Source: an uncultured Ruthenibacterium sp. (GTDB lineage: Bacteria > Bacillota > Clostridia > Oscillospirales > Ruminococcaceae). From it: a stretch of DNA of 46,761 nucleotides. Positions 19,366 through 27,086 of the stretch are shown in pieces. Both the position numbers and the translations under genes were made by a program. A model generated the notes under the pieces. It had not been told where the DNA came from. It worked only from the letters and a program-made list of their open reading frames with translations, and did not search any database. Location: positions 1 to 46,761 of the forward strand of contig CALXBN010000002.1 in assembly GCA_944386555.1 (NCBI GenBank), written 5' to 3'. The stretch's first letter is position 1, and the number at the start of each line of letters is the position of its first letter.

Positions 19366-19408
19366 ACCCCGTACAGGCCGGTACCGGCCCGTGCGGGGTG
19401 TTTTTTTG
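19366..19408 (+). terminator. Second rightward terminator after the AEC gene
   Basis: Ten-base arms CACCCCGTAC and GTGCGGGGTG (one G-T pair) with an inner GGCCGGTACCGGCC palindrome, followed by T7. Confidence 0.75.
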
Positions 19409-19433
19409 CGGCAAAGGCCGGCGAAAGCACGGC

Positions 19434-19856
19434 TCAGCCCCGCAGCCCCGCGGCGCCGGCCTGCAGGCCGGGAATCAGGTTGCTGATGTAGGGCCGGTTC
19501 CCGGCCAGCACGTCGCGGTAAAAGGCCTGTTTCCAGTCAATGAACGCAACGCAGCCCTCCAGCTCGGCAATCTGCAGCTGCAGGGCCTGCTGCTTCTGGG
19601 CCAGCATGGCCTGCCGCTGCGGAATGGTACCGGGCCCCTGCAGGCACAGGGCCAGGTATTCCTTCATCTCCTGGATGCTCATGCCGCACTTTTTCAGGCA
19701 TGTCAGATCCTTGATCCAGGCCACGTCGTGGTCGTCGAACATCCGGCGGTTGTTTTTATCCCGTTTTACATTGGGCACCAGGCCCTGGTTGCAGTAAAAC
19801 TTCAGGTTTTCATAGCTCATGCCGGTTTCCCGGCAGGCCTGCATCATCGTGTACAT
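19434..19856 (-). CDS. MerR-family regulator, NmlR/AdhR-like
   Basis: A 140-residue activator-repressor with the MerR winged-helix start (YTMMQACRETGMSYENLKFYCNQGLVPNVKRDKNNRRMFDDHDVAWI) and a dimerising coiled coil at about 75-110. Cysteines include C51 in DLTCLKKCGMS; this position, in KxCGMS, resembles the reactive or near-reactive site of NmlR/AdhR proteins, which sense electrophiles. AAGGAGC precedes the ATG. It is divergent from the CMD-dehydrogenase-flavodoxin genes, whose promoter has a MerR-type 19-bp spacer and dyad, so it is their likely regulator. Confidence 0.9.
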   Translation of the reverse strand: MYTMMQACRETGMSYENLKFYCNQGLVPNVKRDKNNRRMFDDHDVAWIKDLTCLKKCGMSIQEMKEYLALCLQGPGTIPQRQAMLAQKQQALQLQIAELEGCVAFIDWKQAFYRDVLAGNRPYISNLIPGLQAGAAGLRG

Positions 19857-19930
19857 CGCTTATGCTCCTTCCCTGTTCCCGCGTCACGGCGGAATTCACA
19901 AAATCTTCACCGTTTTCCGTCCAAAATCCC

Positions 19931-19961
19931 TTGACCGGTAGCAGCTACCGCATTTTATGCT
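19931..19961 (+). promoter_or_regulatory. MerR-type promoter and operator
   Basis: -35 TTGACC (19931-19936), a 19-bp spacer, and -10 TATGCT (19956-19961). The dyad CGGTAG-CAG-CTACCG (19936-19950) lies in the spacer. The overlong spacer with a central dyad is the hallmark of MerR-family target promoters, which the regulator twists into shape. Confidence 0.88.
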
Positions 19962-20026
19962 TACACTATACCGCATCCGCGGGGCGGCCGTCAAGGGCAC
20001 CCCGCACGAATTGGGAGGCATCGGTT

Positions 20027-20755
20027 ATGGAAAAGGATTCGGAACACACCGCCATAGCGCTGGCCGCCGCCGACCCGGAGTGGACGGCCATCACAACCGC
20101 CTTCGCCGGGCAGGAGGTGCCCGCCGCCAGCCCGCTGACGCCCAGAGAGCGCTGGCTGTGCATCGAGGCCGCGCTGCTGGGCTGCCAGGGCATGGGCACC
20201 TTCCGCCGGGCGCTGGCCGCCGCGCTGGACGGCGGCGTGGAGCCGGCGGCCCTCCGGGAGGTGCTCTGCCAGGCCACCGCCTATCTGGGCATCGGCCGGG
20301 TGCGGGATTTCCTGCTGGCCGCCGATGAAATCATGGTGCAGCACGGCATTCGGCTGCCGCTGCCCGCCCGGGGCACCACCGATGCCGCCACCCGGTTTGA
20401 CCGGGGGCTTGCCAAGCAGGCGGCACTGTTTGGTGAAGGCATGGCCAAGGTACAGGCCGACGGCCCCGCCGCCCGGCGCAACATAAACCGCTGGCTGGCG
20501 GCCAACTGCTTCGGCGACTGCTACACCCGCACCGGCCTGGACGACCGGGAGCGGGAGATGGTCACGTTCTGTTTCCTGCTGGCCCAGGGCGGCTGTGAAA
20601 ACCAGCTGCGCGGGCACGCCCGGGGCAACCTGGGCGTGGGCAACGGCAAGGCCCGGCTGTATGCTTTTGCAGAGCAGTGCCTGCCCTACATCGGCTACCC
20701 CCGCACCCTGAATGCCATGAACATCGTGGACGAGGTGACGGCCGGGGCACCGTGA
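20027..20755 (+). CDS. Carboxymuconolactone decarboxylase (CMD)-family protein
   Basis: A 242-residue AhpD-like helical protein with two CMD-type halves: residues about 30-105 (ALLGCQGMGTFRRAL...VLCQATAYLGIGRVRDFL) and about 125-235 (TRTGLDDREREMVTFCFLLAQGGCENQLRGHARGNL). CxxxxxH in the second half replaces the usual CxxC/H thiol site. Such proteins often act in peroxide or aldehyde defence rather than aromatic breakdown. The start is ATG 20027 after GGGAGG. First gene of the MerR-controlled operon; Bacillus AdhR likewise controls a CMD paralogue and an alcohol dehydrogenase. Confidence 0.85.
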   Translation: MEKDSEHTAIALAAADPEWTAITTAFAGQEVPAASPLTPRERWLCIEAALLGCQGMGTFRRALAAALDGGVEPAALREVLCQATAYLGIGRVRDFLLAADEIMVQHGIRLPLPARGTTDAATRFDRGLAKQAALFGEGMAKVQADGPAARRNINRWLAANCFGDCYTRTGLDDREREMVTFCFLLAQGGCENQLRGHARGNLGVGNGKARLYAFAEQCLPYIGYPRTLNAMNIVDEVTAGAP

Positions 20756-20816
20756 GGCGCGGCCCGCGCCCGTCTTCCCGCATTTTTATCCCACGGCATT
20801 AAATGGAGGTTTTACC

Positions 20817-21971
20817 ATGCAAAGTTTCGTCTATTCCTATCCCACCAAAGTTTACTTCGGCCAGGGCGCGGCCCGGCAGGCGCTGGAGGCCGAACTGGCC
20901 AGCTACGGCCCCGGCGTGATGCTGGCCTGCGGCGGCGGCTCGGTGAAAAGGAACGGCATCTATGACGCCATCGTCAAGCTGCTGCGGGACGCCGGCAAGA
21001 CGGTGACCGATTTCGGCGGCATCATGTCCAACCCCACCTATGCGAAAGTTCAGGAGGGCGCCAAACTGGCCCGCGCGCACAAAATCGACCTGATCCTGGC
21101 GGTGGGCGGCGGGTCGGTCATCGACTGCTGCAAGATCGTGGCGGCCCAGGCCAAAACCGACGAGGACCTGTGGGAGATGGAGTTTACCCACCACCGCCTG
21201 CCCGCCGATGTCATCCCCATGGGCGCGGTGGTCACCGCCTCCGGCACCGGCGCCGAAATGAACGGCGGCGCGGTCATCACCAGCGAGGGCCAAAAGCGCA
21301 AGGCCGGCATGGCCGCGGCCGCGCCCCGCTTTGCGGTGCTGGATCCCGCCTACACCCTGACGCTGCCCATGTCCCAGGTGCTGTCCGGCGCGTTCGACAC
21401 CCTGAGCCATGCCATGGAGACTTATTTCGGCCGGAGCGACGCCGACAATGTCTCCGACGACGTGGCGCTGGCCGTCATGCGCAATACCGTTGTCAACATG
21501 CGCCGGGTGCTGAAAGACAAGGACGACCTGGAGGCCCGCAGCAACCTGATGTGGGATGCGGCCATGGCCGAAAACGGCATTTTGAAGGCGGGCCGCAAAA
21601 CCGACTTCCAGGCCCATCAGATCGAGCATCAGCTGGGCGCCTACACCGACTGCAACCACGGCCAGGGCCTGGCGGTGATCCACCCGGCCTATTACCGCCG
21701 CATTGCGGGGGATGCGCCGGAGAAATTTGCCCGCCTGGGCCAGGTGGTGTTCGGCCTGCCCGCCGGCGCCGCGCCGCAGGCCGCCGTGGACGCGCTGGCC
21801 GCCTTTATTGCGGAATGCGGCCTGCCCACCCGCCTGGGCCAGCTGCGCAGCACCGCCGTGATCGACAAAGACCTGCTGCGCAAGGTGGCGGACAGCTGCA
21901 GCCTGATTCCCACAAACCCCCGCCCCCTGACCCGCGACGAAGTGTACGACATTCTGTGTGCGTGCCTGTGA
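20817..21971 (+). CDS. Iron-dependent alcohol dehydrogenase (BDH/YqhD-like)
   Basis: Group III alcohol dehydrogenase that reduces aldehydes to alcohols, usually with NADPH. Of 384 residues, the Rossmann part holds AVGGGSVID at 95-103. The helical domain carries the Fe2+ ligands Asp194, His198 (GAFDTLSHAMETYF), His267 and His281. The start YPTKVYFGQGA is typical of butanol dehydrogenase/YqhD members. AATGGAGG precedes the ATG, 61 bp after the CMD gene with no terminator, so both are one operon. In this setting the substrate is likely a toxic aldehyde such as methylglyoxal or formaldehyde derivatives, by analogy with AdhR/NmlR regulons. Confidence 0.93.
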   Translation: MQSFVYSYPTKVYFGQGAARQALEAELASYGPGVMLACGGGSVKRNGIYDAIVKLLRDAGKTVTDFGGIMSNPTYAKVQEGAKLARAHKIDLILAVGGGSVIDCCKIVAAQAKTDEDLWEMEFTHHRLPADVIPMGAVVTASGTGAEMNGGAVITSEGQKRKAGMAAAAPRFAVLDPAYTLTLPMSQVLSGAFDTLSHAMETYFGRSDADNVSDDVALAVMRNTVVNMRRVLKDKDDLEARSNLMWDAAMAENGILKAGRKTDFQAHQIEHQLGAYTDCNHGQGLAVIHPAYYRRIAGDAPEKFARLGQVVFGLPAGAAPQAAVDALAAFIAECGLPTRLGQLRSTAVIDKDLLRKVADSCSLIPTNPRPLTRDEVYDILCACL

Positions 21972-22024
21972 GCACACGCGCCGGCGGCCGTTTGCCGGCC
22001 GCCGGAACTGAAAGGGGCTTGTTT

Positions 22025-22720
22025 ATGAAACGCATCATTTCCCTTGCTGTAAGCGCCCTGATTCTGCTGAGCCTGGCGGCCTGCGGCAGGGCCGCATCTT
22101 CCGCATCTTCCGCATCCTCCGCATCTTCCGCCGCGCCTGCGTCTGCGCCCGCCGGTTCCGCCTCGGAAGCGCCGGGCTCCGACGGGCAGACATCCTCTGC
22201 GCCCTCGGCTTCCGCCGTCCAGGACGGCGAATCCTCCGGGCGCGTGCTGGTGGCCTATTTCTCGGCCACCGGCCACACCGAAACCGCGGCCCAGGCCATT
22301 GCCCAGGCCACCGGCGCCGACCTGTTTGTCATCACGCCCGCCCAGCCCTACACGGCTGAGGACCTGAATTACAGCGATGAAACCAGCCGTGTCAGCCGGG
22401 AATACGCGGATGAGTCCCTGCGGGACGCGGCGCTGGCCGAAACCGTTCCCGAAGGGTGGGACAGTTACGACACGGTGTTCATCGGCTATCCCATCTGGTG
22501 GGGCGTTGCGGCCTGGCCGGTTTCCAGCTTTGTCGCCGCCAACGACTTCACCGGCAAAACGGTGATCCCCTTCTGCACCTCCGCCAGCTCCGGCCTGGGG
22601 GACAGCGGCAGCCTGCTGGCCCAGGCCGCCGGTACCGGCAACTGGCTGGAAGGCACACGCTTTTCCTCTTCCGTCAGCGCCGAGGACGTGCAGGCGTGGA
22701 TCGGCGAACTGGGGCTGTAA
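22025..22720 (+). CDS. Flavodoxin-domain lipoprotein
   Basis: A 231-residue exported lipoprotein. The signal peptide ends in LSLAAC with the lipidated Cys20. Residues 21-70 are a Ser/Ala-rich linker. The flavodoxin domain runs from about 73 (RVLVAYFSATGHTETAAQAI, the FMN phosphate loop) through DTVFIGYPIWWGVAAWPV to the end. The start is ATG 22025 after AAAGGGG; a long in-frame upstream frame runs through the dehydrogenase gene and is not used. It is the last gene of the MerR-controlled unit. An FMN protein on the outer face suggests extracytosolic quinone or electrophile reduction. Confidence 0.9.
   Translation: MKRIISLAVSALILLSLAACGRAASSASSASSASSAAPASAPAGSASEAPGSDGQTSSAPSASAVQDGESSGRVLVAYFSATGHTETAAQAIAQATGADLFVITPAQPYTAEDLNYSDETSRVSREYADESLRDAALAETVPEGWDSYDTVFIGYPIWWGVAAWPVSSFVAANDFTGKTVIPFCTSASSGLGDSGSLLAQAAGTGNWLEGTRFSSSVSAEDVQAWIGELGL
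22092..22127. repeat. 9-bp tandem repeat in the lipoprotein linker
   Basis: Four units of CCGCATCTT (one with a single change) encode repeated Ala-Ser-Ser. Slippage would change linker length by three residues without breaking the frame. Confidence 0.85.
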
Positions 22721-22759
22721 GCCCTTCCCCGGGCCAGCGCCCGGATATCTCCATCAATG

Positions 22760-22806
22760 GCAGGCGCCCCGCCGGCTTTTTGCCGGCGGGGCGCCTGCTT
22801 TTTTGC
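22760..22806 (+). terminator. Terminator of the electrophile-response operon
   Basis: Perfect long arms (GCAGGCGCCCCGCCGGC and its complement) around a T5 loop, followed by T6. Confidence 0.95.
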
Positions 22807-22825
22807 CCTGCTTTTGCGGGCGCGG

Positions 22826-23776
22826 TCAGCACACCAGGTTCTGGGGGCGGCCCTCCAGCCAGGCGCGCAGGTTGTCAAAGACGATCTGCGCGCGCAGGCT
22901 CATCGCCTCCCGGGTGGCAAAAGCCACGTGGGGGGTCACCAGACAGTTTTTGGCCCGCAGCAGCGGCTCGCTGCCGTCCAGGGGCGGTTCCCGGTCGAAC
23001 ACGTCCACCCCGGCCCCGGCAATGACGCCGCGCTCCAGTGCGTCGGCCAGGTCACGGGCCACCACCACCGGGCCCCGCGCCGCGTTGATCAGCAGGGCCG
23101 TGGGTTTCATCAGCGCCAGCCTGCCGGCATCGATCATCCCCCGGGTGGAATCGTTCAGCGGGCAGTGCAGCGTCACAATATCCGCCCGGCGCAGCAGCTC
23201 CTCCAGGCCAACCTGCTCCACACCCGCAGGGGCGCCGCTGTGGCGGGTACGGCTGTGGGCCAAGACGGTGCAGCCGAAGGCGCGGAACAGCTGCGCCGTG
23301 CGGGTGCCGATGCGTCCCAGGCCCACAATGCCCACCGTCTTGCCCTGCAGCTGCCAGCCCGTCAGGCCGTCCCGGGTGCCGCCGGCCCGGCAGCGGGCCT
23401 CGGCGGCGGGCAGGCTGCGAGCCAGCGACAAGGCCATGCCCAGCACCAGCTCGGCCACCGCCTGGTCGGAATAGCCCGAGGCATTGCTGACGGTGATACC
23501 CGCCGCCCGGGCGGCCGCCAGGTCCACATGGTCTACGCCGGTAAAGGCCACGTCGATGAAGCGCAGCCTGCCGCAGGCCGCAATCACCCGGCCCGGCAGG
23601 GGCATGTTGGCCAGAATCACGGCGTCGGCCCCGCAGGCCCGCTCGATCAGCGCCGGGATCTGGCCGGTGCGCTCATATTCCGCAAAGGTGTGGCCGGCTT
23701 CCTCAAAAGGGCGCTTGCAGGCGGCCAGCTCCTCGGGCGGGATACCCAGAGATTCCAGGATCACAATTCTGCTCAT
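22826..23776 (-). CDS. D-isomer-specific 2-hydroxyacid dehydrogenase
   Basis: NAD(P)-dependent reductase or dehydrogenase of D-2-hydroxy acids (D-lactate, glycerate or hydroxyisocaproate type). Of 316 residues, the nucleotide site is GLGRIG at 152-157, and the catalytic set is Arg234 (NAARGP), Glu263 (DVFDREPPL) and His283 (TPHVAF). The start is ATG 23776 with AAAGGAG 9 nt upstream; the longer open frame would run through the CYTH gene. Single leftward gene. The exact substrate is not evident. Confidence 0.9.
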   Translation of the reverse strand: MSRIVILESLGIPPEELAACKRPFEEAGHTFAEYERTGQIPALIERACGADAVILANMPLPGRVIAACGRLRFIDVAFTGVDHVDLAAARAAGITVSNASGYSDQAVAELVLGMALSLARSLPAAEARCRAGGTRDGLTGWQLQGKTVGIVGLGRIGTRTAQLFRAFGCTVLAHSRTRHSGAPAGVEQVGLEELLRRADIVTLHCPLNDSTRGMIDAGRLALMKPTALLINAARGPVVVARDLADALERGVIAGAGVDVFDREPPLDGSEPLLRAKNCLVTPHVAFATREAMSLRAQIVFDNLRAWLEGRPQNLVC

Positions 23777-23877
23777 CTGCCATCGCTCCTTTCCGTTTCC
23801 GGCGCTCTGCCGGCCGAGCCGGGAGTGCCGTTGTAAAGTTGTTCGAAACGGCAAACCTGCTTTTTGTTCATTCTGCC

Positions 23878-24426
23878 TCAACCCTTTCCGCGCAAAATCA
23901 CACCGGCCGTTCCGCCGCCGGCGGGCGGCTGTTCCGGTTCGCCCCGTGTGTGCAGCCAGTACGCGCTCATGGAAAAGCCTGTCTCGGTCTGCTCCTGTCC
24001 CAGGCCGACGCCGGCGGGCGGCACAAAGGCCCGGGCGGCTTCCACGGTGGGGAACTCCACCTCGGCGTAGTAGAACTCCGTGGGCAGGCCCGCGTCCACG
24101 CGGTTTGCCTCCAGCGTTTCGCCGCCGGGCAGGCGGTAGGTTCGCAGTTCCTTGGTCACCAGGGGCTTGCCGATGAAGTCCTCCAGGGCCCGGAAGGTCT
24201 CTTCGCCGATGTCCGTCTCGATCTCCCGGCGCACCAGGGTGCCGGCGCTTTTGAAGCACAGCACGAAGGTGCGCCGCCCGCCTTCCTCAATTTCCCGTAT
24301 GCGCACCGCCGGCGCCGTGGCAATGTACCCCTGGCGCATCCGCGCCCGGCCCGTCTCGGCAAGGCCGGCGGGCCAGCCGTCCATCAGCCATTTGCGCTCG
24401 ATCTCATAGGGCTGTTTTGCGCTCAT
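23878..24426 (-). CDS. CYTH-domain protein (triphosphate tunnel enzyme-like)
   Basis: A 182-residue CYTH protein. The N-terminal signature YEIERKWL (ExExK) is present, followed by alternating basic and acidic strands (VRIREIEEGG, ELRTYRLPGG, EANRV, FYYAEVEFPTVEAA). The family hydrolyses inorganic triphosphate or related phosphates within a beta-barrel tunnel using these charged residues and Mg2+. AGGAGG precedes ATG 24426. It is divergent from the rRNA methyltransferase gene. The biological substrate is unknown. Confidence 0.88.
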   Translation of the reverse strand: MSAKQPYEIERKWLMDGWPAGLAETGRARMRQGYIATAPAVRIREIEEGGRRTFVLCFKSAGTLVRREIETDIGEETFRALEDFIGKPLVTKELRTYRLPGGETLEANRVDAGLPTEFYYAEVEFPTVEAARAFVPPAGVGLGQEQTETGFSMSAYWLHTRGEPEQPPAGGGTAGVILRGKG

Positions 24427-24459
24427 GAAAATGCCTCCTATCTTTTTTGCGGGGTTTCT

Positions 24460-24488
24460 AGTATAATAATACCGTATTTTCTTGTGAA
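24460..24488 (-). promoter_or_regulatory. Promoter of the CYTH gene
   Basis: Read leftward: -35 TTCACA (24488-24483), 17-bp spacer, -10 TATACT (24465-24460). A TATAAT on the other strand (24462-24467) may be the -10 of the methyltransferase gene, but no good -35 fits it. Confidence 0.65.
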
Positions 24489-24506
24489 AAGCGAGAGGGG
24501 ACCATC

Positions 24507-25727
24507 ATGAAGCAGGAACGCGCCTATCCGAAATGTACCGTCACCGACAAAGCCGCCCGCAGCCTGGCCGCCGGGCATCCCTGGGTGTACGACACCGAGG
24601 TGCTGCGCTGCGAAGGCGCCGAGAACGGCGCCATCGTGGATGTGGTATCCGCCAAGGGGCGGTATCTGGGTTCGGGGTTTGTCAGCTACCACAGCAAAAT
24701 CCGCGTGCGGGTGTTCTCCCAAAACGCCAACGACGTGTTCGATGCCGCCTTCTGGCGCCGCCGGCTGCAGTACGCCTGGGATTACCGCAAAACCGTGCTG
24801 CGCCCGGAGGACCTGGCCTGCTGCCGGGTGATCTTCGGCGAGGCCGACCATTTCCCCGGCCTGACGGTGGACCGCTTCGGCCCGCTGCTGAGCGTGCAGG
24901 TTCTCAGCGTCGGGCTGGAGCGGATCAAAGGCCTGCTGCTGCCGCTGCTGGCGGACGTGCTGCAGGCGGACGGCCAGCAGATCGACGGCGTGTTCGAGCG
25001 CAACGACGTGGCCATCCGGGGCCTGGAGGGCCTGCCCCAGTACAAGGGCTGGTTTGCGCTGCCCGGGCGCAGCGCGCCGGGCAGCGCCCTGGCGGATATT
25101 GTGGAAAACGGCGTGCGCTACACCGTGGATGTGGAGAACGGGCAGAAAACCGGCTTTTTTCTGGATCAGAAATACAACCGCGCCGCGGTGGCCCGCCTGG
25201 CCGCGGGCAAGCGCGTGCTGGACTGCTTCACCCACACGGGCAGCTTTGCGCTGAATGCGGCCAAGGGCGGCGCGGAAAAGGTGACGGCGGTGGACGTGAG
25301 CGAGAGCGCCGTGGCCATGGCCCGCCACAATGCGGCCATCAACGGCGTGGCCGGCCGCATGGAGTGCCTGGCGGCGGACGTGTTCGAGCTGCTGCCCGCC
25401 CTTGCGCCCCACAGCTACGATTTCATCATCCTGGACCCGCCGGCCTTCACCAAAAGCCGCAAAACCCTGCACAGCGCCCTGCGGGGGTACAAGGAGATCA
25501 ACTACCGGGCCATGAAGCTGCTGCCCCGGGGCGGGTATCTGGCCACCTGCAGCTGCAGCCATTTCGCCGCCGAGGCCGAGTTCACCAAAATGCTGCGCGC
25601 CGCCGCCCGGGACGCCGGCGTACAGCTGCGGCAGATCGAGGCGCGCCAGCAATCGCCGGATCACCCCATCCTGTGGGGCGTGCCCGAAACAAACTACCTG
25701 AAATTCTACCTGTTCCAGGTGGTGTGA
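24507..25727 (+). CDS. RlmI-type class I SAM-dependent rRNA methyltransferase
   Basis: Cytosolic enzyme expected to make a 5-methylcytosine in 23S rRNA. Of 406 residues, a PUA-like N-terminal domain (about 1-80, with HPWVY) is followed by a linker and the Rossmann methyltransferase domain. That domain has FFLDQKYNR, VLDCFTHTGSFALNAA (SAM loop), ILDPPAFTKSRK (catalytic motif IV) and CSCSH. The length and motif order match the RlmI/YwbD family. The ATG has GAGAGGGG upstream. It is followed by the terminator-like start of a leader repeat. Confidence 0.92.
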   Translation: MKQERAYPKCTVTDKAARSLAAGHPWVYDTEVLRCEGAENGAIVDVVSAKGRYLGSGFVSYHSKIRVRVFSQNANDVFDAAFWRRRLQYAWDYRKTVLRPEDLACCRVIFGEADHFPGLTVDRFGPLLSVQVLSVGLERIKGLLLPLLADVLQADGQQIDGVFERNDVAIRGLEGLPQYKGWFALPGRSAPGSALADIVENGVRYTVDVENGQKTGFFLDQKYNRAAVARLAAGKRVLDCFTHTGSFALNAAKGGAEKVTAVDVSESAVAMARHNAAINGVAGRMECLAADVFELLPALAPHSYDFIILDPPAFTKSRKTLHSALRGYKEINYRAMKLLPRGGYLATCSCSHFAAEAEFTKMLRAAARDAGVQLRQIEARQQSPDHPILWGVPETNYLKFYLFQVV

Positions 25728-25737
25728 AGGGGACGCC

Positions 25738-26000
25738 GGCAAAAGGGGCCTTTTTGAAAAAAGCCCCCTTTTGGATCCCCGAAAAACGTTCGGCCCGGGC
25801 GCGGGCGGTGAGAGCGGCGCGGGCGATAACCGCGGCGGCAACGGCAAAGCCGCGCTTCGCCCCCGGCCCGCATCCGTGCGCGGCCGCAGCAGGGGCAAAC
25901 GCCAAGGGCGGCCTGTTCTGCGCGGCGATGCGCCTAACGCGCGGCCGCCCGATCCAAGTTCTTTGCCAGGCTTTCTTCCCGGAAAGCGGGAGGAAGCGGA
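25738..26000 (+). repeat. Leader repeat element, copy 2 (full length)
   Basis: It opens with a terminator-like hairpin (25741-25773, arms AAAAGGGG...CCCCTTTT) followed by GGATCC-CGAAAAAC. It continues with GCCGCAGCAGGGGC (near 25883), CGCCAAGGGCGG, GCGCGGCGATG and GCCGCCCGAT, and ends in the hairpin GCTTTC-TTCCCG-GAAAGC (25970-25987) right before the GGAGG of the YhfC gene. The first 50 bp match copy 3 almost base for base. Confidence 0.8.
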
Positions 26001-26014
26001 AGGAGGAAATCATC

Positions 26015-26851
26015 ATGGAAATTCCCATCTCATTGTTTGTCTGTCTGGGCATTTCGGCCGCTTTGGCGGTCGGGCTGCCCATCGTCCTGGCCATATACGG
26101 CAAGGTGCGCTGGCGGGCCGCGTTCCCGCTGCGCGCGGCGGCCCTGGGGGCGCTGAGCTTCGTCATAGCGGTGCTGGTCCTGGAAAGCCTGCTGCACAGC
26201 GTAGTCTTTTCGGCCTTCCCCACCCTCAGCCTGCGGCCTATCCCCTACACGCTGTACGGCTGCCTGGCCGCCGGCCTGTTTGAGGAGACGGCCCGCTACC
26301 TCTGCCTGCGGCTGCTGTGCCGCCGGCAGGGCGGCTCGGCAGCACTGGGGCTGGCATACGGCGTGGGCCACGGCGGCATTGAAAGCCTGCTGCTGGCCGG
26401 CGCGCCCCTGGTGTCCAGCCTGGCCACCCTGGCGGCGGTGAACGGCAAAACCGACGCCCAGCTGGCCGCTCTTCTGGGCGGGCAGGACATGGCGGACACC
26501 CTGCGCAGCCAGGTGGAGGCCCTGAGCACCGCGCCCGCCTGGCAGAACCTGCTGGGCGGATACGAACGCGCCGTGGCGCTGGCACTTCATCTGGCCCTGA
26601 GCGTGCTGGTGTGGATGGCCGCCAGCGGGCGGCTGCCCAGGTGGTTCGTGTTCGTAGCCATGGGCCTGCACGCGCTGGCCAATGTGCCCGCAGCCCTGGT
26701 TCAATGCGGTGTGCTGAGCAACCCGCTGCTGGCCGAAGGGCTGATCACCCTGGCCTCGGGCCTGGCGGTATGGTATGTCTCGGCCCTGTACGCCAAATGC
26801 CGCACCCTGCCCGCCGCCGGCGGCGCGGCGGGCGGCGGGCAGGCGCCGTAA
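26015..26851 (+). CDS. YhfC-family intramembrane metalloprotease
   Basis: A 278-residue membrane protein with about seven hydrophobic segments. GLFEETARYL (the EExxR motif) and GVGHGGIES with its His, plus a later His in MGLHALANVP, match the YhfC family, related to CPBP/Abi intramembrane proteases. The start is ATG 26015 with GGAGG upstream. Open frame continues leftward through the repeat and the methyltransferase gene, but only this part is family-like. It probably depends on a promoter inside or before leader-repeat copy 2. The substrate is unknown. Confidence 0.85.
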   Translation: MEIPISLFVCLGISAALAVGLPIVLAIYGKVRWRAAFPLRAAALGALSFVIAVLVLESLLHSVVFSAFPTLSLRPIPYTLYGCLAAGLFEETARYLCLRLLCRRQGGSAALGLAYGVGHGGIESLLLAGAPLVSSLATLAAVNGKTDAQLAALLGGQDMADTLRSQVEALSTAPAWQNLLGGYERAVALALHLALSVLVWMAASGRLPRWFVFVAMGLHALANVPAALVQCGVLSNPLLAEGLITLASGLAVWYVSALYAKCRTLPAAGGAAGGGQAP

Positions 26852-26980
26852 CCCACCTTCTCCGGCCGCCCCGGCCGTTCGCCGGGGCGGCTGTTCCGTT
26901 CCCAGCCCGGCCAAGAGGGCCTGCTTCCCCGCACCGGCGGCCGGCGCAGCCCTGCCCGCCGCTTTGTTTCACCGGCAGCC

Positions 26981-27012
26981 AAAAAGCCCTTCCCCGCGGG
27001 GAAGGGCTTTTG
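26981..27012. terminator. Bidirectional terminator between YhfC and NhaC genes
   Basis: Arms AAAAGCCCTTCCCC and GGGGAAGGGCTTTT with a 2-nt loop (CG), A run on one side and T run on the other. Confidence 0.9.
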
Positions 27013-27086
27013 CATACCGTATGGTCCGCGGCCGGCGCACGCCGCGCATGGGCCGGCCCGCCGGCTTCAGCGCACAGGGCGAAGGC

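Noticed and set aside
24507..26851. Fusion of the methyltransferase and YhfC regions in one long frame
   Set aside because: The long open frame (24533-26851) is a different frame from the methyltransferase and only becomes family-like after ATG 26015. The intervening part is a repeat element.
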